Assembly (NCBI GenBank): GCA_003506275.1
Contig: DOBD01000100.1
Span: forward strand, 1 to 6,269
Source of the DNA: Bacteroidales bacterium
Lineage (GTDB): Bacteria > Bacteroidota > Bacteroidia > Bacteroidales > UBA1402
Direction: 5' to 3'
Length of the DNA stretch: 6,269 bases
Of this stretch, positions 1 to 6,269 are shown one piece after another. The position numbers were made by a program, and so were the translations under genes. Under the pieces are notes generated by a model, which was not told where the DNA came from, did not search any database, and saw only the letters and a program-made list of their open reading frames with translations. Numbering within the stretch: position 1 is the stretch's first letter; every line of letters starts with the position of its first letter.

Positions 1-232
1 CGTGATTGTAGGTCCAACCAACGCCGTCGGCCATGTTGGGGTGTTCGCGGTTGGCGCGCATGATTTGCCGGCTATGCACCCCGACAGCCGGTTCCAGTCG
101 TCCATCGTGAGCATCCACGACGGAAAGGGTGCTGCCCGTGTAACGCACGTTGCTTGTTTGCCCCTGTGTCGTCAAGTTCACCGTTAGCAAACAGAGGCAT
201 AGTCCGGTGATGTGTCGTTGCAGGCTGTTCAT
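1..232 (-). CDS. Secreted protein, N-terminal fragment; possible BNR/sialidase-like propeller
   Basis: This partial gene runs off the left edge; only the first 77 residues are visible. The frame is open from ATG at 232 to base 1. Residues 1-8 are polar or basic, 9-20 are hydrophobic (GLCLCLLTVNL), and a cleavage site is plausible near TTQGQ (21-25), so the protein is probably exported. The mature start continues NVRYTGSTLSVVDAHDGRL, then VGVHSRQIMRANREHP and ADGVGWTYNH. From memory, this R-A-N-R-E-H-P / G-W-T-Y-N-H pattern resembles the start of secreted BNR-repeat (sialidase-superfamily) proteins common in Bacteroidota pectin and rhamnose loci. That is recall, not a search result, and no catalytic region is visible. 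The start overlaps the stop of the GH43-like gene by four bases (ATGA), which supports this start codon and suggests coupled translation. The fold and substrate are uncertain; it could be another glycosidase or a lyase. Confidence 0.6.
   Translation of the reverse strand, partial: MNSLQRHITGLCLCLLTVNLTTQGQTSNVRYTGSTLSVVDAHDGRLEPAVGVHSRQIMRANREHPNMADGVGWTYNH
229..232 (-). promoter_or_regulatory. ATGA stop/start overlap (translational coupling)
   Basis: The TGA stop of the GH43-like gene (231-229) overlaps the ATG of the next gene (232-230), giving ATGA on the minus strand. No Shine-Dalgarno-like sequence precedes this ATG (the upstream bases read AAAAGAACTCCG), so re-initiation by ribosomes finishing the GH43-like gene is the simplest way this start would be used. 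This is inference from layout. Confidence 0.6.
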
Positions 233-1215
233 CGGAGTTCTTTTACGGGTTTTATCGCGAGGGTACGCATGAGTTTATTGAATGTCTTTCGACTGACAGT
301 CAGCACCGTACCGTGCTTATGTCCGGCCGGAAAACGGATGTCGTCCGAGAGAGATTCAAAACTTTCAAAATCCAGGGTGTTTACCCCATCGTAGCTGTGA
401 TTTTGGTAATCATCGTAGTAAAGATGCCACTTGGCGCCCAATTTGACCACAGAGGGCCCTTCGGTCAGGAAGCCAGTGAAGGGTTTTGAATCGTTGGTCC
501 ATGGTCCCAGCGGACTGTTGCCAAAGGCGACCTTGAGGGCCCTGACGGGTCTGGTGTTATCCTTGAATACCAACACATAATCCTGGGGGCCTCTGCGAAC
601 GATGGTTGCGTCAATCACGCTGTAGCCGGGGTCGTAAAACAAGGCAGTAGGCGTGAATGTGCTGAAGTCCTTCGTGGTTACGTAGTAGAGGCGGTGGTTG
701 TTGCCTTCCTCCTCGATGCCTTTATCAAAACGGTAGGGCACTGTGGAGGCCCAAACAATGATGAATCGATCCTCTTCCTTATCATAGTAGAGTTCCGGGG
801 CCCAGACGTTGACGGTAGTTGGTTCATGAGCCATCACGACGATGTGTTTCTGGGGTGACCAATGTACCAAGTCCGTGGAGCTGGCGTAACCGAAACCGTA
901 ATCCTCTTTCCAGCTCGAGGTCCAGACCAGGTGGAAGGTGCCCTCTTTTCCTTGCACCAACGAGGGATCACGCATGACACGTTGGGTGCCGACGGCAGGT
1001 TTCAGCAAGACAGTATCCAGGTCGTACCAGTCATAGCCGTTGTAGCTGTACAATAGCCTGAGACCAGCCGTTGCCGGTTCGTGAAAGGACGTGAACAGGT
1101 AGACATCGCGCTTATCGCTGCAGGCTGTCAACGACAGAAGCAATAGACACATCAGGCAGCACCTGTACCGCCAGTCCAACTTCAAAAGGTATTTTTTGCT
1201 AGGTAGAGAGTGCAT
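229..1215 (-). CDS. GH43-like glycosidase lipoprotein (five-bladed beta-propeller)
   Basis: The product is a 328-residue membrane-anchored glycosidase candidate. A type II signal is visible: a basic N-region, a hydrophobic core at 21-29 and the lipobox LTAC with Cys32. The following residues SDKRD only partly resemble a Bacteroidota surface-export signal, so a periplasm-facing anchor is as likely as surface display. The body matches the GH43/62-type propeller: blade-like repeats such as FHLVWTSSW (94-102) and FGYASSTDLVHW (108-119), and a W-A-P-E motif (138-141). Acidic residues sit where the family catalytic triad is expected: Asp83 in RDP (general base), Asp202 in VIDA (pKa modulator) and Glu252 in TEGP (general acid). 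A late HKHGT (299-303) could be the conserved metal/active-site His region. Length fits a single-domain GH43. Family members act on arabinose, xylose or galactose side chains; the specificity here cannot be read from sequence. The start lies 10 bases after the DUF6298 stop. An inactive or divergent propeller remains possible. Confidence 0.82.
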   Translation of the reverse strand: MHSLPSKKYLLKLDWRYRCCLMCLLLLSLTACSDKRDVYLFTSFHEPATAGLRLLYSYNGYDWYDLDTVLLKPAVGTQRVMRDPSLVQGKEGTFHLVWTSSWKEDYGFGYASSTDLVHWSPQKHIVVMAHEPTTVNVWAPELYYDKEEDRFIIVWASTVPYRFDKGIEEEGNNHRLYYVTTKDFSTFTPTALFYDPGYSVIDATIVRRGPQDYVLVFKDNTRPVRALKVAFGNSPLGPWTNDSKPFTGFLTEGPSVVKLGAKWHLYYDDYQNHSYDGVNTLDFESFESLSDDIRFPAGHKHGTVLTVSRKTFNKLMRTLAIKPVKELR

Positions 1216-1225
1216 TTTGAGGACT

Positions 1226-4200
1226 TCAACGGGTTAACCATAATACGGCAAAGGTATGGGCAGGGACCGTCAATACCCGTTCCCTGCCTCCGTTGACTCT
1301 GAAGACAGGGCCAGTGCGGATGCCTGTCCTGGCGTCCAGCCATTGAGCCTTGAAAACGCCCATCACGCCCTTGAGGTTGATCCTCAAGGTTGAACCACGT
1401 TTCACGTAGGCAATGTATCCGGTCTCTTCGTCGGCCAGTAGCCAATAATCAGGTGTCAGGGCGGGATCTACCGGTTTCAGCGAAACAGCCGTTGTCAGAA
1501 ACTCGGCGGGTAAACCAGTCGGCAGGTTACACAAGGAGGCTCCGGCCATGAAGGCAGGCCAGCCGCTGAAGGCTTCTTCAGAGGCGAAGACCACGGCTTT
1601 GTCGGGAAAGATGTGTTTATAGTCACGAACGGTCCAGTATTCCAGATCCTGCTTGTCGGTGACAGAGGCCGCTTGCTCCGAGGGTTTATTACCACCTTGG
1701 GAAACCAGACCTTTGCTTCTGAGGCGTTCGTGCTGACGTGGCGCCAGGTGTTGGCCACCTTGAGGAGCGTACAGTTGACCTCCTGGCAGGTAGCGCCAAT
1801 AGTTGGTATCGATGATGTCTATCAGCGCAGCCCTGACAGGATCGGACAGGATGGCATCCTGCACATCTTTGGTCACACTGAGGGCAACCAAGGTTTGACA
1901 ACCGGTTTCCCGCTCCCATTCAGCGATGACATCCAACCAGAATTGGACAAACGACAGGGGTCCCGTGTATTCGGCGCTCACGAAATGCACCACATTGCTG
2001 TTGTTCCTGAAGGCGTTCAGACATTGCCTGATGTAGTTTTTGTGAAGGGCTCTGTAGGCTGGGTCCGTCAGGTCGTAGAATTGCTCGGCCATGAACACCC
2101 GCTTGTCGCCGGCGTAGTTGACAGGTTCGGGAAAGGGGGTGTCGTTGATGTTGTTGGCCGTTCGCCAGGGACAATCCGTCCAGTGGGCACCGGCTTCCAG
2201 GATGTTGTGCTGGAAATAGTGTTGATGGAAAAGCAGTAGCCCTTTTTGTTCGCCCAGGTCGGCGTAGGTCTTGAGTCGGAGCCAATACCAGGTATTCCAT
2301 TTGGTCAGATCGTAGCGGCTCAAACCGTCGTAAGCCCTTCCCAGCCCGCTTCTAGCAAATGGTTGTTCGTAGAAGGGTGCCCAGACATCCCCATCCAGGC
2401 GACGCACCCGTTGGTGGTCATCCCGACGACGTTCGTACCAAAGCCCATAATTATGGTTGAGGGCTACTACCCCTTGTTGTTTGAGTTGGTCTGTCATGGC
2501 CTCCAAGTCGTCGGTCAAGCCGGTGCCAGTTCGTCCTGGGACATACCGGGTGATGTGGGGCTGGGCATTGGCCAGGTAGCGGGCTTTGGTGTTGCCACTC
2601 CACCAGGTTACTTTTTGTCGTTTGCCTGTGAGGATTTTTTCACCACTGACCAGCCAGCCATTGAGCAGGCTTACCGTCTGAGGTGAGGGTTGTTTAGGGG
2701 TCAACTTGGGCTTTAGATCATCTACATCGGGCAGTTTGGCTGTCGTCGTAGGCAAGGGATAGGCGGCGAGTTGCTGATCAATCCATCGGTCCAGGGTTAT
2801 GGCCACCGTTTTCGCTGCTTCCGATTGCTGCGCAGCCACCTCGTAGGTAGGGCTGCTGGAGGGCTCTCCAGCCACCGGCAACAACCATGGGTCGTAGGGT
2901 TGACGGCCCAACCGCTCGTTCAGCTGGGCATAATAGAGACTGCGGGGTTGCACGTGGCTGTCTGACTCCGTCCAGGATCCGTCGCCCTGGTATTGACCCC
3001 AGGTACCGAAGGCCCAGTTTTGGGCGGTTGGCGGTTGCGGGCATTCCACAAGGGAAGCAGCGCATTGCCAGAAGACCGAGTTGGCCGCTGTCCATCCGGC
3101 CCCTTGTCCATCCTGGCCTCGATTGGCAAAACGCAAGGCTTGACCATCGACCTGAACCACGTCGAACAGCAGACCGTTGGCCCAGGAGCCCAGGCTTCCA
3201 CTGAAACTGTGAGCTCCCACCGACAGACATTGCACAAAGGCGTTGGGACCTGAGGTAAGGTGACCGGAGGCAAAATCATGGTAGCCCAGTTCGGCATAGA
3301 GGCGTTGAAACAGGTTGAGCTGCCCTTCGTTGTAAAAGGTATAACGGCGATACCCACCGATTTCGGAAACGGGGTCCAGGGAAATGATGTCTTCAACGGT
3401 GATGTGCCTGGCTGTTTCCAGGGCGTGCACGGCGGAACCGGCAAAACGGCTGACCTTGAGGCGGCGCACCCAGCAGTGTTCACAGTTTTCAAGACTGACG
3501 GCGTTCCAACGGTGGTTTTCATCCTTGGCATTGTCCGAATCGACGGTAGAGGCCAGGTGAAGGTTTTCCACTCCGCAACGGCTGATGCGTCCGGGCCAGG
3601 TTAGTTTGGATACGGTGGTTATTCCGTATTGCGGATCGAGGGCGTTGGTCAAGGGGGCATCAAGTGTGAGTTTGTTACCTGCGACGGCAGTAAGGGTTCG
3701 TTCCCAACAAAGGATTTGATTGCCAAGCTTCCAACCCAGGGTGGTATTGCCGCCCCCGAAATGAGCGGTTCCCAGGCGGGTTATCCACGCCTCGCTGTCC
3801 AGGCGCCTGATGATGATCCTGTCACCCACCTTGAACGACCCACTCTTGACAGTGAGTTGCAGACTATTGACAGGTACATAGCTGTCAGCTATCTCAACGG
3901 CTTCAGCCTCCTGCTTGTCGTTCTTGCCACCAATCGTAATGAGGGTGGCCCTGTCCTGCCCTGTACCCAGTAACGTCGTTCCACCTTCCTGCAAACCAGC
4001 GCCACGCAGCACGACACCATCGGTATGGAGTGTCAGACTGCCGCTCACTTCGTACGTGCCAGCCTCCAGTTGAATGGCGCCCCTGAAACCATCGGCATCG
4101 GGAATAAGGGTGGATACATGGTCGATGGCAGCCTGGAGTCGGGCGGTGTTGTCTCCCTTACGGTGAGGCACGACCAATACAGCTTCAACGGTTGGGATGG

Positions 4201-4432
4201 GCAACTCAGATTGCTCGTAACCGCAATAGGAAAAATCGGGCACCCGGTTACCCTGCTCATCGGGGGTATACACCAAGCGACCTGCCTCCAAACGAATGGG
4301 GGGCTGTGGCTTGGCCGCCTTTTGAGCTGACAATGACGATAGGGTTGACAACAGCATCACCGTCATACACAGTAACGGCATGAAAGCGACTGTCTGCTTT
4401 CGAATCGCTGAGATCTGCTTTTCCATGGTCAT
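1226..4432 (-). CDS. Secreted DUF6298 protein: beta-helix fused to glycosidase-like barrel
   Basis: This 1068-residue protein has an N-terminal export signal (hydrophobic 15-35, likely cleavage LSA/QK after residue 36). Residues about 83-500 look like a right-handed beta-helix of the pectate-lyase-3 type, starting with GDNTARLQAAIDHVS (93-107), then RGAIQLEAGTYEVSGSL (117-133) and VVLRGAG (140-146). A Pro/Thr/Gln/Lys-rich linker covers about 555-585. The second half (about 590-975) recalls a TIM-barrel glycosidase, with NHNYGLWYERRRDD (659-672), FHQHYFQHN (735-743), VSAEYTGP (818-825), IIDTNYW (873-879) and VFASEEAFSG (948-957). Glu821 and Glu952/953 are candidate acid/base and nucleophile by position only. 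The tail (about 995-1068) looks like a small beta-sandwich, as in GH140/DUF4038-type enzymes. From memory, this architecture is DUF6298, found in Bacteroidota pectin loci; its reaction is not known to me. It lies between the DUF3826 and GH43-like genes. ATG at 4426 is an alternative start two codons in. Confidence 0.85.
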   Translation of the reverse strand: MTMEKQISAIRKQTVAFMPLLCMTVMLLSTLSSLSAQKAAKPQPPIRLEAGRLVYTPDEQGNRVPDFSYCGYEQSELPIPTVEAVLVVPHRKGDNTARLQAAIDHVSTLIPDADGFRGAIQLEAGTYEVSGSLTLHTDGVVLRGAGLQEGGTTLLGTGQDRATLITIGGKNDKQEAEAVEIADSYVPVNSLQLTVKSGSFKVGDRIIIRRLDSEAWITRLGTAHFGGGNTTLGWKLGNQILCWERTLTAVAGNKLTLDAPLTNALDPQYGITTVSKLTWPGRISRCGVENLHLASTVDSDNAKDENHRWNAVSLENCEHCWVRRLKVSRFAGSAVHALETARHITVEDIISLDPVSEIGGYRRYTFYNEGQLNLFQRLYAELGYHDFASGHLTSGPNAFVQCLSVGAHSFSGSLGSWANGLLFDVVQVDGQALRFANRGQDGQGAGWTAANSVFWQCAASLVECPQPPTAQNWAFGTWGQYQGDGSWTESDSHVQPRSLYYAQLNERLGRQPYDPWLLPVAGEPSSSPTYEVAAQQSEAAKTVAITLDRWIDQQLAAYPLPTTTAKLPDVDDLKPKLTPKQPSPQTVSLLNGWLVSGEKILTGKRQKVTWWSGNTKARYLANAQPHITRYVPGRTGTGLTDDLEAMTDQLKQQGVVALNHNYGLWYERRRDDHQRVRRLDGDVWAPFYEQPFARSGLGRAYDGLSRYDLTKWNTWYWLRLKTYADLGEQKGLLLFHQHYFQHNILEAGAHWTDCPWRTANNINDTPFPEPVNYAGDKRVFMAEQFYDLTDPAYRALHKNYIRQCLNAFRNNSNVVHFVSAEYTGPLSFVQFWLDVIAEWERETGCQTLVALSVTKDVQDAILSDPVRAALIDIIDTNYWRYLPGGQLYAPQGGQHLAPRQHERLRSKGLVSQGGNKPSEQAASVTDKQDLEYWTVRDYKHIFPDKAVVFASEEAFSGWPAFMAGASLCNLPTGLPAEFLTTAVSLKPVDPALTPDYWLLADEETGYIAYVKRGSTLRINLKGVMGVFKAQWLDARTGIRTGPVFRVNGGRERVLTVPAHTFAVLWLTR

Positions 4433-4446
4433 TTTTTTTCTTTTCC
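4433..4446 (-). promoter_or_regulatory. A-rich translation leader of the DUF6298 gene
   Basis: On the minus strand the bases just before the ATG at 4432 read GGAAAAGAAAAAAA. There is no well-placed Shine-Dalgarno core, but A-richness directly upstream of the start is the usual strong-initiation signature in Bacteroidota. It favours the ATG at 4432 over the in-frame ATG at 4426. The homopolymer merges with the A of the start codon to give eight adenines. Its role is inferred from position alone. Confidence 0.45.
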
Positions 4447-4448
4447 GA

Positions 4449-5096
4449 TCAATGTACGTTGGTCGCCTTCAGGCGTTCGTTCCAGGCCTCCCGTTCTTTT
4501 TTTAGGTCATACCCTCTGGCGGAAAGGTAGTTATTGATGCGTCCCTTGTACTTTCCAAACCAGGCATGCTTGGCGTTGGAAGAGGAGGCATCCATGGCTA
4601 GTTCTCTGGCTTCCAGCAACCAGATCATGATCTGTTGTTTTTCTTCTCCGGTCAACGTCGGTATCATGTCCAACTGAGCCTTATAGGTAACGTTGAGTAC
4701 ATTGTAGGTCATGCCGTTTTTCACAGCGTCAACCTGTTCGGGCGTTAGCAAGGCCTGCAAGCGCGCGACAAACGCAGCATGGAGTGGATAAAGAGCCGCA
4801 TCGCGTACTTGCTCCAACTGACGGTTGAGGCTGTCTTTGGCAGGGCCTTTTAGGGTTGAGGAGTTGAGCTGTTTCATGGCAGCCTCGTGCGTGTCGTGCA
4901 CCACTCCCAGGGCTTTGTACTGGTCGACCAGGGTTGTGGTGACAGTGTTGATCAGTGCCGTATCGTGCAATCCCAAGGTTGCAACAATCTTGCTTGCCCT
5001 ATCGGTTAATACGGTGTGGTAATCATCCTGTCCGAAAAGTGGCCAGGCCAAGTTACAGAGCAAGACAAGTACAGTAAATCGAACGTAGTGCATCAT
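4449..5096 (-). CDS. Secreted DUF3826 family protein
   Basis: This small exported protein is about 215 residues from the ATG at 5096. The frame also extends to a TTG at 5102, but ATG codons at 5096 and 5093 are more likely starts. A signal peptide is clear: MMHYVRF, a hydrophobic stretch VLVLLCNLAWPL, and probable cleavage before QDDYH. The mature part is largely helical and carries features I associate with DUF3826: YHTVLTDRASKIVATLGL near the N-terminus, LTPEQVDAVKNGMTYNV in the middle, and the highly conserved tail KHAWFGKYKGRINNYLSARG followed by YDL. Length agrees with a complete family member. No catalytic motif is evident, and I know of no established function. Such genes commonly sit beside pectate lyases and DUF6298 genes in Bacteroidota; here it lies between one of each, 20 bases after the PL1-like stop and 16 bases before the DUF6298 start. 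That points to an accessory role in pectin breakdown, possibly binding, assembly or a chaperone-like task, which is speculation. Confidence 0.87.
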   Translation of the reverse strand: MMHYVRFTVLVLLCNLAWPLFGQDDYHTVLTDRASKIVATLGLHDTALINTVTTTLVDQYKALGVVHDTHEAAMKQLNSSTLKGPAKDSLNRQLEQVRDAALYPLHAAFVARLQALLTPEQVDAVKNGMTYNVLNVTYKAQLDMIPTLTGEEKQQIMIWLLEARELAMDASSSNAKHAWFGKYKGRINNYLSARGYDLKKEREAWNERLKATNVH

Positions 5097-5116
5097 AGTC
5101 AAAACAGGCGTATCAT

Positions 5117-6269
5117 TTATTTAGCCAGGTCTCCTTCTTTCTTCGCCAACGTGTCGTGATTGTTGGCAGGATCTGTCCAATCGACCTTGACCGTAGGATT
5201 TATACCATTGATGTATTTCTCAATGTTGGTGTAACCGTCGCCGTTGCAGTCTTTCGTCGCATCCGAAGGGTCATTTGGATCAAGGCCGAAGGTGCGTTCC
5301 CAGCTGTCGGGCATGCCGTCACCATCGCTGTCCTTGCGGGGTTTGCCCTTGTACTCGGGATAGCCACCCACCTGACTGATGTCAGTGATGACACCGATTT
5401 TGTAGGAATCCACGGCGGCGCGTCTGTATTTGAACACGGGCACCTGGTCGGTGTTGACGTCCTTCAACGGATTGATAGTGCCGGTTCTGACTGTGTTGGT
5501 TACCCTGATGTCCACAGCATCCCGCTTGGGCCAGGTGGCTCCAGCGTTGGCCAAGACGTACTCAAATGCCTCCTGGGCCTTCATGATGGGGAACGTAGGC
5601 ATGGCGAAGGGTCTACGTGAACGCATGGCGTCCGTGTAGGGTCCACAGTCGGCCAGGTCTTCAACCTGCACCCCACCCTTCCAGTTATCGGCGGTAATGT
5701 CAGGAAAGCCTTCCATGATGTTGCCATCGGCATAAACCCTGCCATAGACCTTATAGGACAACTTGCTACGGCCTGATTCGGGCTTGACGATGCGGTGGGA
5801 AATGGGACCCTTGGTTGGTGTGGCAGGACCTGGTTTGTAGTAATTGTTGATGATGTTGTACATGGCCCGGTAATCACCCCCGTCCATGGTGCGGTGGGTC
5901 CAGTTGAAAACAACGTTGTTGACAAAGTTGAACACACCAAACCAGCCATTGGATGGGTTACGTCCCGTGTTGTTGGCCCAAAGGTTGCGCATAAAGGTGG
6001 CGTTTTCCCCACCGATGGTACTGCCGAAGGAATGGTTCCAGGTATCCAGGGCCTCTGACGAGATGGAGTTTTGAATGGTCACGTTGACGGTAGGCAGTTT
6101 AGCCGCCGTGCTCCCCGTTCCATCTTCGTACATATGGCGGTAGAAGGAAATGTTTTCATCCAATCCCCAGCTGGCTGAGATATGGTCAAGCATGATGTTG
6201 CCGATGGGATTGCCTCCAAAGCTGTCGTCACGGCGCCCTACCCAGGTCTCACCACGGCGAAAACGCATG
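5117..6269 (-). CDS. Pectate lyase (PL1-like), N-terminus missing, with C-terminal calcium-binding repeats
   Basis: The 383 visible residues are the C-terminal part of an exported lyase; the gene continues past the right edge. The ATG at 6268 is almost certainly internal, because MRFRRGETWVGRRDD is a mid-protein segment of the beta-helix in this family. The motif IMLDHISASWGLDENIS (25-41 of the visible part) is the pectate-lyase DH-x-S-x-S-W core region, followed by helix rungs VTIQNSIS and FMRNLWANNTGRNP; the R in TGRNP (103) sits where the PL1 R-x-P arginine is expected. Family members cleave alpha-1,4-polygalacturonate by calcium-dependent beta-elimination. The tail has two D-x-D-x-D-G-like loops, DSDGDGMPDSWE (313-324) and DCNGDGYTNIEKYING (340-355), resembling thrombospondin type 3 or dockerin calcium sites common at the end of Bacteroidota lyases. 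No type IX secretion C-terminal domain is seen. It is the most upstream gene visible in the operon. A related pectin or rhamnogalacturonan specificity cannot be excluded. Confidence 0.88.
   Translation of the reverse strand, partial: MRFRRGETWVGRRDDSFGGNPIGNIMLDHISASWGLDENISFYRHMYEDGTGSTAAKLPTVNVTIQNSISSEALDTWNHSFGSTIGGENATFMRNLWANNTGRNPSNGWFGVFNFVNNVVFNWTHRTMDGGDYRAMYNIINNYYKPGPATPTKGPISHRIVKPESGRSKLSYKVYGRVYADGNIMEGFPDITADNWKGGVQVEDLADCGPYTDAMRSRRPFAMPTFPIMKAQEAFEYVLANAGATWPKRDAVDIRVTNTVRTGTINPLKDVNTDQVPVFKYRRAAVDSYKIGVITDISQVGGYPEYKGKPRKDSDGDGMPDSWERTFGLDPNDPSDATKDCNGDGYTNIEKYINGINPTVKVDWTDPANNHDTLAKKEGDLAK

Noticed and set aside
190..210. Possible lipobox at Cys12 or Cys14 in the left-edge protein
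   Set aside because: These cysteines lie inside the hydrophobic core rather than at its end, with no adequate hydrophobic stretch before them. A type I signal cleaved near residue 24 fits better.
1613..2239. A 208-residue plus-strand open frame opposite the DUF6298 gene
   Set aside because: It lies wholly within a clearly coding minus-strand gene, has no recognisable motif or signal, and no supporting upstream site. It is the antisense shadow of biased codon use.
2920..3531. A 203-residue minus-strand open frame in another frame of the DUF6298 gene
   Set aside because: Its low-complexity Pro/Ser/Arg-rich translation is typical of an out-of-frame reading, while the main frame shows a coherent beta-helix.
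5097..5102. TTG at 5102 as the start of the DUF3826 gene
   Set aside because: It adds only two residues before two consecutive ATG codons at 5096 and 5093, which are better starts and already give a complete signal peptide.
5097..5116. A five-codon frame, ATG at 5116 to TGA, in the gap between the PL1-like and DUF3826 genes
   Set aside because: It is too short to support as a leader peptide, and short ATG-to-stop stretches are expected by chance.
6266..6268. ATG at 6268 as the true start of the lyase
   Set aside because: No signal peptide follows, the sequence begins inside a beta-helix rung, and the frame runs off the window edge, so the gene is truncated by the window rather than starting here.

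Overview
The window is a tightly packed run of five genes, all read from the minus strand. They form part of one operon for breaking down pectin-type plant polysaccharide, and the operon continues past both ends. The organism is most likely a member of the Bacteroidota. Two of the gene families (DUF3826 and DUF6298) are, from memory, typical of polysaccharide-utilisation loci in that phylum. One start has an A-rich leader with no Shine-Dalgarno match, one protein has a lipoprotein signal, and every protein whose N-terminus is visible carries an export signal. Base composition looks close to or slightly above 50% GC. Genus cannot be decided from this.

In transcription order (right to left): (1) 5117-6269, the C-terminal part of a PL1-like pectate lyase ending in calcium-binding D-x-D-x-D-G repeats; (2) 4449-5096, a small secreted DUF3826 protein; (3) 1226-4432, a 1068-residue secreted DUF6298 protein with a pectate-lyase-like beta-helix in front, a Pro/Gln/Thr-rich linker, and a glycosidase-like barrel plus beta-sandwich behind; (4) 229-1215, a lipoprotein with a GH43-like five-bladed propeller; (5) 1-232, the N-terminal 77 residues of another secreted protein, perhaps of the BNR/sialidase-like superfamily. 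Gaps are 20, 16 and 10 bases, followed by a 4-base ATGA stop/start overlap, so the genes are probably co-transcribed and the last pair translationally coupled.

A reasonable working picture is that the PL1-like lyase cuts the polygalacturonate backbone, the GH43-like lipoprotein and the left-edge protein trim side chains or oligosaccharides, and the DUF3826 and DUF6298 proteins have undetermined roles in the same pathway. No SusC/SusD pair, regulator, transporter or sulfatase lies in the window, so the substrate cannot be fixed more closely.

No RNA gene, mobile element, CRISPR array, sizeable repeat, terminator or promoter was found. No gene-free stretch exceeds 20 bases. The most interesting object is the DUF6298 protein, which looks like a natural fusion of a lyase-type fold and a hydrolase-type fold whose chemistry is, to my knowledge, not established.
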